Below, piece by piece: positions 53,961-63,501 of a stretch of DNA of 64,000 nucleotides. This DNA comes from Dichetophora obliterata. Its lineage: Eukaryota > Arthropoda > Insecta > Diptera > Sciomyzidae. The notes beneath the pieces are model-generated. The model was not told the DNA's origin and did no database searches. It worked only from the letters and a program-made list of their open reading frames with translations. The stretch spans positions 18,199,319-18,263,318 of the forward strand of contig OY986439.1 in NCBI GenBank assembly GCA_963920525.1. The letters are read 5' to 3'. The position numbers were made by a program, and so were the translations under genes. Position 1 is the stretch's first letter. Every line of letters begins with the position of its first letter.

Positions 53961-54394
53961 GGCCAGAATTTTTAAAATTTATAGGTTTACAGCTAAAATA
54001 TAAATTATAAAAAAACACCTTCTGAAAAAATTTTGCTGGAAATTAAAAAAAAAATAAAAATTATGTTATTTACATTTTAAAAGTTTTTGTATAAAAATAA
54101 AATAAAAAATATCAAAAATTAAGTTTTGTTTTTTTGCAAATTCTACCAACACATCCTGCTCTGTTACTGTGCGATCACTGTATATGCTAAGGAATGCACA
54201 TCCGTTCGAATGGATCTCGCCCATTGAATAACGGAGGTATGTTTTTTAGAAACTCATAGATCTAAAAACCTAAAAATTCACAAAATTACTTAAACGAATG
54301 ACTTAAAACATTTCTTCGGGTCAGAATTCTAAAAACTGTAAGTCAACATTTTTTAAACCATGAGTTACTTCAAACATTCCTCAAAAATTAAAAC

Positions 54395-54585
54395 TGGTTT
54401 AGACTCATATGTTTAATTCCTGCACTTGGTTTGTGCAGTAAATTACGAAGAGGTTGTAGTGCAATGCCACCATAAGCAGAGCTAAAGAAAACGAAAAACT
54501 TACAATAAGCTTCATTTGCATATTTGGAGTAACCCAACCAACTCCAGCGACAAAACCATGGATGCTGAAATGAAAATTTTTGTGA
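54395..54585 (-). pseudogene. possible hAT-family zinc-finger (TTF/MYM-like) fragment
   Basis: The minus strand encodes HPWFCRWSWLGYSKYANEAY, then CKFFVFFSSAYGG and LRNLLHKPSAGIKH. The 'WL.YS...N.AYC..C..F' pattern, followed by a segment with '..L...P...WKH', resembles the N-terminal zinc-binding module of hAT-type transposases and derived ZMYM proteins. One Cys of the expected C-x2-C is Phe here. It is short and isolated, so the call is tentative. Confidence 0.35.
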
Positions 54586-54689
54586 ACCGCTCAAGAGAAA
54601 ATAAAAATCAGTTGGCGGCTGAAGTATACTATAAAATATTTCTAGGCGGTTTGAATAAGAAAGGTTTTTTCAGTATACCTTTGACAATA

Positions 54690-54860
54690 AAGAACAGAAC
54701 TGTTTTCCTGATTATGATTTTATTTTCATTAAAATAAAAATTTGATCGATTAAAAACAATCGAATCAAAAAATAATTGAGAAAATTTATAAAAATAACAA
54801 AGTTATAAGCAAATGCTGTAATGATTCTGGAACAACAAGTTATATCAGCTCCACTCGGCC
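54690..54860 (-). mobile_element. LTR-like direct repeat, downstream copy
   Basis: Parallel to 56078-56240: 'cgaactgttttcctg' or 'agaactgttttcctg', 'tgatcgat.aaaaacaatcg', 'acaaagttataagcaa', and 'ttctggaacaa...gttatatca'. Two direct copies flank a gag-like region, as LTRs flank a retrotransposon. Read on the minus strand each contains AATAAAAT-type signals near its end. Confidence 0.6.
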
Positions 54861-54924
54861 AATCCTGACTATACTCTATATTATTATACGAACTGTTTTC
54901 CTGAATGTTGTTAACGTTGATTGT

Positions 54925-55957
54925 TTTCATCTTCACAGACTTTCCTGCAGTGCATCTATTTGAAATGTGTCCAAATGAATTGCAACTAAAACATTTCGGA
55001 CCTTTGCTGGCATTCGGGCAATTTCGGATTTCATGTCCTTCTTCACCAAATGTAAAGCAACGAATTTTCTTGTTCTGTGTTTTGACGCCTTCCTTGAAGA
55101 CTTTATAAGTACGTAGATGATCAGTATTTTGTTGCGATGATCTACAAGGAAACTTCTTGATAGTTTTTACACGTTCGTATTCAGTAAATTTGAGCTTTTA
55201 CTCTGCAAAACTAGTTGCTCCCTGAAGTATTAGTTTTTACATTAAATCATCCATGATGCCGTCTACAATATATGCGATAGTAGCATTTTCTTTGCGGTTA
55301 ATGCTACTGACTATGTCACGCATTTCGTAAACGCATGTGTCACGCATTCTCTTCACGATTCTTAATACTTCTTCTATCGTCCACTCAGCTTTTCGTGAAC
55401 ATCCCTTGAGTTAATTGCAATTTTGAACTGAGCTATTAGTACCTTTTTGATATTGGTCCAGTTAAAACCACACTGCGCACTAGAAACAAATGACGCTGCA
55501 GCTCCACGTAGTCGCTTCTTTGCATATACGACTAATTCGCGATCGGTCCATCCACATTCTTCCTTCAGCTCCTCAAACTTGCGTAACCATGTTTGAACTG
55601 GTGTGCGATCATCGCCATTAAAAATGTCAACAGCCTCTTTTCTAAGTCTCGGAAAGACAAGCGGTACCTGAAAATTACGGCTTCAGAATTTGCATTAGCA
55701 TTCGATGTGGTTACCATCGGACTATCTGTGTTGCGTTCTTCAGCTCTGCTAATACTAACATCAAGTAATGGCTCCTCCTCAACTGTATCATCGGCATTTT
55801 CTTCGGCAGCATCACCATCTTCTGCAGATACTAAGTTCATAAGTCTTAACTTAAGTACTGCTCTGCTGCCAGAAATCAATGCGTTTCTCCGTTCGAGCTC
55901 TGCTCTTAGTTGGTTGATGGTCATCTTGTCCACTGCTGTTAGCGTAATGTTCTCCAT
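54925..55957 (-). pseudogene. LTR-retrotransposon gag relic with SAP domain and CCHC zinc knuckles
   Basis: From the ATG at 55957 the protein begins MENITLTAVDKMTINQLRAE. Residues ~13-43 fit a SAP domain (INQLRAELERR..., GSRAVLKLRLMNL), a small DNA-binding fold. An acidic linker (EDGDAAEENADDTVEEEP) follows. A frameshift near 55640 moves the reading to a frame with TWLRKFEELKEECGWTDREL and YAKKRLRGAAASFV, typical of the retrotransposon gag core. That frame stops near 55400. Further on come two zinc knuckles: CFTFGEEGHEIRNC, with the second Cys replaced by Phe, and an intact CFSCNSFGHISNRC (C-x2-C-x4-H-x4-C). No protease, reverse transcriptase or integrase follows before the second LTR-like repeat, so pol has been deleted. 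It is an old, inactive copy. Confidence 0.75.
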
Positions 55958-56077
55958 CTTTTTGTCTTCGTACTACCTTAAATCTTCTGGAAATCTTTAA
56001 TCTTGTTTGTAGTTAGTCTTGAGCCTTGAATAATTCTTAATTTTTTGGCCTGGTTGAGACCCCAAATGTGGAAACAA

Positions 56078-56240
56078 AGCACCGAACTGTTTTCCTGTTT
56101 AAGATTTTATTTCAATTCAAAAAAAAATGATCGATGAAAAACAGTGGAATCAAAAACTAATTAAGAAAATTGATAAAAATTACAAAGTTATAAGCAAGTA
56201 ATTATTCTGGAACAAGTTATATCAACTCTACATACATATG
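56078..56240 (-). mobile_element. LTR-like direct repeat, upstream copy
   Basis: Partner of 54690-54860. On the minus strand it is followed by '...ccacatttggggtctcaacc' (56070-56050), a position and style fitting the LTR end and primer-binding site. The gag ATG follows ~95 bp later. LTR ends are not exactly resolved. Confidence 0.55.
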
Positions 56241-58650
56241 TCATTCTTGTTGTCATCACTGTTACCATCACTACCATCATCTGCAACTGCCGATGTCAAG
56301 GGTAGTGATGACAATAGAGATGATAATTAAGACTGAATCACTGTTAATCTCATAAATCACGACACATTTGTTTTCACTACTGTTGCTTACAGGATTGAAC
56401 TCATAACAAAGATTTTTACACGTAAACGCCACTACAGTATACGACTTTTTAAGTTTTTTTAGAACATATTTAATTGATTCAATGAAATAATTGCTTAAAT
56501 GCATTCATTTTTATATTAAAATATCGCATCTCTGAGGGGTTTGAACCCCTAAAACCCCTCTTGGCTTCGGCTCTTTCTCCAAATAAATATTTCATTCATT
56601 ATTGCAAATTTTGTTGTTTTTTTAATTTTCGTAAATAAAAAAATGCCTAAAATTATATGACAAGCAAATCAATTTGAGTGGAAAAGTACGGCTTTGTTCC
56701 ACCGTGTAACGCAGAACTCACAAGCAAAAAGCGAACAAGTAAACACATTGAAAAAAAAATACAAATAATCGAATGCAGCAGCTTGAACAAAAATTGCTGT
56801 AAAGACAAAACAAGCAAAATAAGTTCCCTCGAGCCATTCAAGATAGGCAAAAAACCTCTGCTACTTCTGCTGCTGCTACCTGTGCTTCTGACTTTAAGCA
56901 GATGTGCTGATCTGTGTTGATGATGTGCTGCATAAATGCAAGAGAAACAAAAATATTATAATTTTCCTGTTGTCAATAAGCTTATTTTTTATTTTTTGTT
57001 ATTGCGATTTTACCAAGCGCATTCAGTGTGCGCATTGAACCATATTTGCCAATATGGCTGGCTGCCACTGTAGCTGTGTGTAATGTGTACCTTGAGTATG
57101 ACTTTTGTTTTTTGTTTACATACATATGTATTTAAAATCTTTGATCTCATTTTAAGCTTTCGCTAAGTCATACGTATGTTAAGTTATTCTTAATATATTT
57201 ATAACCTTAAATATAAATACTAACCTCTATTTGTCACTTCCAAAATTAAAACACTCAAACCAGACAATTTTAGTGTTTTAATTTTAAAGTTAAATGGTAA
57301 TTAACTCGAGTTTTTTAATAACTCTATAATAATTTCATTTGACATAATAACGCATTTATTGCATCACTTCTTCGAAACTGTCAAGATATCCTTAGTTAAA
57401 TTAGAGCTATAAAAAGTAAGCAAAACACAGACAGGAGCTGTGAAGCAGCTTGGCAAGATGTCGCATTAGATGCTGATTTTATGTTTGTCTGTCTGTAAAG
57501 CACTTTATTAACACCAGCACAAATTTGTCATATGGATGATATAAATAGTTTAAGTTTTTACTATATCTTCAAAAACTTTTCCAGCTGTTTATTTTATTTC
57601 TTGACATACTACTTTGCACTTTCTTTCCCCCTGAGCTTGGCACTTTCTCGAGGAAATTATTTTGTACTGCAAGATAAATTGAATGTTTATGCTGTAGCTG
57701 GGTGTATTTCTGTTGATGTATATGTGCTGGCATGTGCGTTAGTCGTGAGAAAATCTTGTTAAAATAATAAATAAATAATTTATCCTTGTCGACTACCAGA
57801 ACTTTTTCGTTTTGTTTTTCTGATACTGACTCGGCTTGACTTTGACTTGCATCACATCACTCATTCGAATGTTGACTTTTAATTACAGACATTTGTGTGG
57901 GCTTGAGCTCGTGTCAATGTGTATGTGTGCATCTGTGTCGCCTATATTCCTATTTGTATGCTTTGCTTGTGAGACCATGAAAGCGTGTCTATAATTTCCG
58001 CTAATTAGATCACCATGTCTTTAAGAGTTTCACTTGTGGTTGAATGCGTCTGTTGGCTGGTCTGTGTTGGAAATGTTGATACTTCTTTTTGGTTATGTCA
58101 TGTAATTAAAATCAAGCCGTTGTGTTGCGATTTCCCAACATGATCAGATAACCAGATAGTTCTGGTAGGTAGTGTCATAGCTGGCGCTGGAACGTTCAAC
58201 CGCATTATCCTCGTGTTAAGGGAGTGAATGTATGTAATTATGTCTATTTTTTTGTGTTTGTGTTATCCTTCTATGAGGCTTGCCTACATTGAAACGAGCA
58301 AGAGTTTTTATAATGACACCAACAACATGTGTGGTTGATTTTAATGGCTAACGTTCGTTGGAGGCTTTAAATGTATTAAGCGCAATTAAGAGAAGGCGCC
58401 GAAAGAAATTCAAGAAAATCCTACTTCAGTGGTTATTAAATTCTGCATTTATTTTACGAAATCTTTTTTTAACCTTTGTATTTATGATTTCGTGATGCGC
58501 AGCATTTAAACATTTTTTTTTCTAACTTGCTTTAATTTAGTTTTAATTTGTTTATAATTTTATCTTCATTACATACTTATATATTCTCATATTTATATTG
58601 TTTTTCATATTCACATTCAATGTCATATTCAAATTCATCAGTGGCGTAGA
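56241..58650. other. intergenic DNA, no supported gene
   Basis: Somewhat less AT-rich (56950-58300), with many short frames but none with a recognisable domain or splice-linked partner. It may be unique regulatory sequence or part of a distant gene's intron. Confidence 0.35.
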
Positions 58651-58770
58651 TAGCTAATACAGGGTCCGCCATCTAACTTTTTTTTCAACTAGTGCTTATT
58701 TCGTGAATGGTAACACTTAGCTCATGTCTGATTTGACAGATAATTAGTTTTATCCTTCCGCTGAACGAAT

Positions 58771-60076
58771 ATGGTTGTGTATACGCTTGAACAACACTGG
58801 GAAATATTGCGACATTACTTTGAAAATCATGGTAATGTTGCAGAATGTGTGCGAAAATTGCGTACGGATTTTGGAAGAAGAGAAGCACCGTCAGCTCCGT
58901 ATGTTCGTTATCTTCTGAAAAAAGTGAAAGAAACTGGCATCCTCATCGATAAACCAAAGTGTGAAAAGCCAAACAGTGCGTACACCCGAGAATATTGCTG
59001 CTATGGCAGAAAGTGTGCGTGAAGCGCCATCAACATCAATTCACCGTCGTTCTCAACAATTGAACATTTCGGGGACATCAATGAGACGAATTTTGCATAA
59101 AGACCTTGGTATGACGCCATGCAAAGTCCAATTGGTTCAGGAGTTGAAGCCAACTGACCATCCAATGCGTTTTCGCTTCGCTAAGTGGGCCTGCTATCAA
59201 TCGCGTCGGAAGCGAATTTCATCTGGGGGGGCAGTACAAATGGGGGGGCAGTACAAATGATGGTGCAAAAAAAAGTTCACCAAAATTTCTTCACATGAAA
59301 CATGAAGAAGAGAGAAAGAAGAGGAAAATATATAATACAAAAATATTATCGTTGTAAAAAAACTGATATTTTGAATAACTTTTCCTTTTAAATTGTTTAT
59401 CTAGCTAAAAAAGTGGGGGGGCAACTGCCCACCTTGCCGCCCCCGCTTCCGACGCCAATGCCTGCGATCGACTTACAGAAGATGCCGATTTTGCCAAAAA
59501 AATCATCTTTCCAGGTGAAGCTCATTTTGATCTTGGCGGGTATGTAAACAAGCAAAATTGTCGCATTTAGGGCACAGAAAACCCACACGCATACATTGAT
59601 AAGCCGCTGCACCCAAAACGAGTCACTGTTTGGTGCGGATTTTGGTCCAGAGGCATAATTGGGCCATTTTTCTTCGAAAATGAGCAAGGAGTGGTCGTTA
59701 CAGTCAATGGCGATCATTATCGGGCCATGTTGAACGAATTTTGTTCACAAAAATTGAAGAGGAGGATTTTGGCAGCATTTGGTTTCAACAGGATGGTGCT
59801 ACATGCCACACAGCCGCAGCTACACTCGATGTTTTGCGCCCTGTTTTTGAAGATCGCATTATCAGCCGCAGAGCTGATGTCGTTTGGCCACCTCGGAGCT
59901 GCGATTTTACACCGTTGGACTATTATTTGTGGGGTGCCCTCAAAGATAAGTGTTACGCCAACAAGCCAGAGACAATTGACGCCTTAAAGGACAATATTCG
60001 TGAAGCCATTGGTGAAATACAGCTGCACACAATCGATAATGTGCTTGAAAATTGGACCGATCGTGTAGGCTTTTGA
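58771..60076 (+). pseudogene. mariner DD41D transposase, inactivated
   Basis: It begins at an ATG with MVVYTLEQHWEILRHYFENH and the first helix-turn-helix. It continues (after a 1-nt shift near 58965) with RTPENIAAMAESV, ISGTSMRRILHKDLG and FRFAKWAC, where the MITE interrupts. It resumes DRLTEDADFAKK, HFDLGGYVNKQNCR (then TAG where Trp is expected), VTVWCGFWSRG, FQQDGATCHT and CDFTPLDYYLWG to WTDRVGF. There are 41 residues between the Asp of QQDGAT and the Asp of PLDYYLW, giving DD41D, the signature of the rosa subgroup first found in the fruit fly Ceratitis rosa. Two frameshifts (near 58965 and 59735), one nonsense codon and the insertion make it non-functional. Confidence 0.87.
59195..59459. 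mobile_element. 265-bp MITE inserted in the mariner transposase
   Basis: Near both ends lies 'gcgtcggaagcg' (59202-59213) and its mirror 'cgcttccgacgc' (59443-59454). Flanking 'gcctgc' occurs at 59189-59194 and 59460-59465. Removing the insert plus one gcctgc rejoins AKWAC to DRLTED in frame, which proves the insertion. Inside are repeated 'gggggggcagtacaaatg' and G-run words. The superfamily is unclear; the duplication may be longer than the 6 bp still visible. Confidence 0.8.
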
Positions 60077-60207
60077 ATTTGAATGAAATTATTTTCCATT
60101 ATTAACCGAAAAAAATGTACTTTCAAATAAAAAAAGAAATTTGAGAAAATATCCAGTAGTTTTTTTTATAGATTTTTCAAAAAAAAAATTATTTGGCGGA
60201 CCCTGTA

Positions 60208-60860
60208 TAATAACCTCAAAAACGTTTACTTTTGAATATCTGCCCAGCAAACCATATCTCGGTAGAAACATTTTATGATAGTGTTGTGTGTGCAACCCAA
60301 AATAATAAGCAAAATAAGCAAAATAAAACGATTAAAATAAAATAAACAAACCATTTGACAAGCAAGGTCAGAACCTTGATATGCTGAGCACATGTGAGTG
60401 CAATATGATCTCGGTTAAATAGCGACAAAAACACTTACAAAAAACGTATAAAGTAGAATGATGAATGAATCATAAATTAGCGAGTGGGTTAGCGCAAGCG
60501 ACCACTTTAGTTGAAAATAAAAACAATAAAAGAGGCAAGGTCATATTGCAGTGTGCACGTGTGGGTCAGTATATTAGAAAATGTGTAGAAGCGCAATTTC
60601 ATAAGAATAGTTCAAATAGGGTAGAGCAACTGATGAAATGATTGTCTTCGTAATTGGTATTTCTTAAATCCTGAAATATCAATATGAAATCAGTAAGAGT
60701 TAGAAAGAAGCACTGACATTCTGACATTTGAAAGTACAAGTTTCAACATTTCTTTTGTAATTAAAGAATTGTGATTAATTACAAAAGATACATTGAAAAA
60801 TGTCTAGAAAAGTGGGTGTGTTTCAGATGTAAGAATATCTTGTTAATTTATTATATAAGT
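60208..60860. other. intergenic DNA, nothing recognised
   Basis: No gene or bounded repeat supported. Confidence 0.4.
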
Positions 60861-60864
60861 GAGT

Positions 60865-61190
60865 AACGATTTCGTTACGATATCTTAACACACAAATACG
60901 CGATGTCATCCCACAGTTAACAATAGCATTACGATATCATAACAATATAACAAATTTCTAGATATCATCATCATAGTACAATTACGATAGCATTTCGATA
61001 TCGTAACGTTATCTATATTAAAAAATACAAGATATCATTACAATATTATAATAACGATAGCATTATGATATAGTAACGATATCTCTAAAAAATACGTACT
61101 TGAGATCATCACGATAGTATAAATACGATAGCACTGCGATTTCACAACAATATCTAGATTAAAAAACTGCTCGATATAATTTCGTTGATA
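60865..61190. repeat. ~70-bp minisatellite rich in GATATC/ATCGTA palindromes
   Basis: Four units begin '(a)cgatagcattacgatat' or a variant, near 60924, 60985, 61055 and 61126. Each contains further gatatc, cgatat and cgtaacg words that are self-complementary, so the array can fold at many points. Confidence 0.7.
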
Positions 61191-61374
61191 CCGATAATTA
61201 GATAAAATAAAAGTCACTAGGACTTACCTGTTTACGTACACGGATATAAATATTTTGCTTGAATCAAGCAAATGTTTTGCTTAAAAGCAAATCAGTAAAA
61301 CTTTGCTCAATCACTGTGTGATTTTAGAAAAAGATTGCTAAATTTAAATCACTCCTCATGTATTTAGGAAAAAG

Positions 61375-61706
61375 CAAAATTTTGATTAAATTCAATAACG
61401 AATGATCCACCATATCGAATGCCTTCGTGATGTCAATGAATAAGGCAGCAGGTACTTCAGAAAGCTGTTGTATTATTCACCAGTTAGTTTTAAAAGTGCA
61501 GTTTCAGTAGATCAGCCATTTCTAAACCTGAATTGAGACCCGCTAAGGAAATGTGTTTTATCAAAAAATGATAATCTAGGGAGATTTTACTCCTCTCTCA
61601 AAAATCTTAGAAATAATTTAATAACGTCGTATCTCCCTTTATATGGAGTGGCATAACAACCGCAGTTTTAAGAGCTTCTGGAAATACTCCTGACTGAACA
61701 CTTATG
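61375..61706 (-). pseudogene. LINE reverse-transcriptase fragment (RT motifs 0-A)
   Basis: The minus strand reads NAISVQSGVFPEALKTAVVM, then SQFRFRNGRSTETALLKLT and VPAALFIDITKAFDMVDHSL. The last carries RT motif A with its catalytic Asp (FIDITKAFD). Several stops and frameshifts interrupt it. Nothing of the palm beyond motif A remains. It abuts the A-rich tail of the next LINE, which appears to have inserted into it. Confidence 0.75.
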
Positions 61707-62223
61707 GCGTTTTCGTTTATTTTATTTATTTATTTTATTTATTTATTTTATTTATATATGTTTGAGATATATGCTAGTACAACAAGATAAATATCTTATG
61801 TTTGAAGTACTAGCATTACAATATTTAATAAACGTGTATGTAGCAACTTATTATCTAAACATCAAACATTGTAAAGCATTACATGTTTTTTAAGAGACAA
61901 AATTAAATTATAATAAAAAAGAGAAAAATGAATAGTCATGTATCCAGGGCACTTCACTAGAATAGAGAGGGGCAATAAAAAAAGTAAAGATAATCGTAAG
62001 TAGGTACGTTATTTAAACTGCAAGATTATTTAAAAGTTTCTTTCTGAATTTTGATGCATTGCCGGTAATTTGTATATCTCTGGGAAGTGAGTTCCAAAGC
62101 CGAATTTCGTGGACAAAAAATTGTCGTTCAGACGTTAGGAAAGTATGACGTATTGGTATAAGATTATTGTTACGAACAGAACGTGAAAAACGTAACTTTT
62201 GAAACAACTCTGGTGGTGACTTA

Positions 62224-62722
62224 CAGCCCTATTCTGGCAGCTTAACTAAGCTCACCACATTAACAAAATAGTTAATATTAACAATTTGTTAAGGTGTCGT
62301 ATTCTGCTGCAAATTTAAAAGCTCTTTTCCTTACAATTTTGTTAATAACAGAAAGGGTCTTAACAACGAATGAAATGTATGTGCTGAGATAGAAAATTGT
62401 TGTGAAAATAATAAAAAAATACAAATTATAATATATAATTGAGTTTAAATACATTAAACTGAAAAATGGAAGAATTATTTACTTATTTTAAGTGTTGGTA
62501 ATGAAATCTTGCTGTAGCCGTGGCAAATTTTTGAAGCGCTTGCAAAAACACAAGCTGCACTCGAAGCATATGTTTATATAGCGCATCTCTTCTTTCAATA
62601 GGCATATCGATTTTCACCATGTATGGTGAACTTTAAAAGCTTTTTAAGCTTTTATGTTGTTAATTATTTTTAAGAATACCAGCATTTACATAACATAACA
62701 ATCAGCTTAACGGAGCAGGCTG
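62224..62722. mobile_element. insertion A: PIF/Harbinger-like element, 499 bp, TTA target duplication
   Basis: It starts 'cagccctattctggcagc' after TTA (62221-62223) and ends '...cggagcaggctg' before TTA (62723-62725). Removing it plus one TTA restores the LINE reading IINTKSPPEL in frame. The right half (62514-62722), read on the minus strand, holds an ATG with MPIERRDALYKHMLRVQLVF, the start of the element's own gene; the rest of the gene is deleted. Confidence 0.82.
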
Positions 62723-62886
62723 TTAGTATTTATAATTTTATGTAACATCAGAATTGCTCTAAAATTAAAAGTAAATCTAGAGGCATGTGAAAAATTTTGC
62801 ACGCATGTCGCGAAACGTGAGCCGTACGCCTAAGTCCAAAAATAAATCGAGCGATGTTATTATATACAACGTTTAGTTTAGCTTTA

Positions 62887-63133
62887 CAGCCCTATTCTGG
62901 TAGTTAGCTTAACAAGAAATAGTTAAGGTGCTCTTGTTAAGCTGATTGTTATGTTATGTTAATGTTAGTATTCTCATAAATCATTTACAACATAAAAGCT
63001 TAAAAAGCTTTTAAAGTTCACCATGCATGGTGAAAATCGATATGCCTATTGAAAGAAGAGATGCGCGATATGAACAGATGCTACGAGTGCAGCTTGTGGC
63101 TTTGCAAGCGCTTGAAAAATTTGCCACGGCTAC
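62887..63133 (+). mobile_element. insertion B: 5' end of a PIF/Harbinger-like element
   Basis: It starts 'cagccctattctggtagtt' after TTA (62884-62886) and is an inverted copy of the right half of insertion A. It encodes, from about 63041, MPIERRDARYEQMLRVQLVA, LQALEKFATAT, and ends abruptly where LINE sequence resumes. The other terminus is missing, and ~20 LINE codons seem to be lost at the junction, so this is a one-ended, deletion-associated fragment. Confidence 0.72.
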
Positions 63134-63501
63134 TGGAATTAAGTAAGTTTTTGCTAATTGCATTCTAATATTAACAGGCGTGAAGTATCCGTACAAGTAT
63201 ACCGTACACTTTACCAATGAATTTATTTATATGACAATTCCACGTTAAACATCGGTTGAACGTAGTCCCTAAGTTTTTTTGCATGGTCGACAAATTGTAT
63301 TTCTGTACAGTTTATTTTAATGCTGGGGATAGAGCTTAGGTCAAATCGACTTTTATGAATGACAATGCTTTTTGACTTAGCTGGATTGAGGCAAAGCCCA
63401 TTCTTCGATGCCCAATTGTAAATATTTTTTAAGTCAAGACGGAGCTTGTCAATGCACTCTTCGCAATCTGAGGGCTTAGAGTTTATATATATTATGGCAA
63501 C

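Larger units (their letters stand above)
58660..60205 (+). mobile_element. mariner element, DD41D (rosa-like), with nested MITE
   Basis: The terminal inverted repeat starts 'cagggtccgccatctaactt' at the left and ends 'ttatttggcggaccctg' at the right. TA lies on both sides (58658-58659 and 60206-60207). The total is 1,546 bp, of which ~265 bp (59195-59459) is a later insertion, leaving ~1.28 kb, the normal mariner size. Confidence 0.88.
61712..63501 (-). pseudogene. LINE 3' half, interrupted by two Harbinger-like insertions
   Basis: Read from 63501 leftward. Directly after where a YADD motif should lie, it encodes VAIIYINSKPSDCEECIDKL, NWASKNGLCLNPAKSKSIVI, then GKVYGILVR and NIRMQLAKTYLIPV (to ~63133). 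After insertion B it resumes at ~62883 with KLNVVYNNIARFIFGLRRTA and HVS...ILMLHKIIN. After insertion A it resumes at 62220 with SPPELFQKLRFSRSVRNNNL...EIRLWNSLPRDI and a stop at 62013. A 3' UTR with a (TTTTA/TTTA)n-type tail (61716-61757 on the plus strand) follows. This is the thumb and C-terminal region of a Jockey/CR1-style LINE. The frame is otherwise mostly readable, with frameshifts near 63190. Confidence 0.8.
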
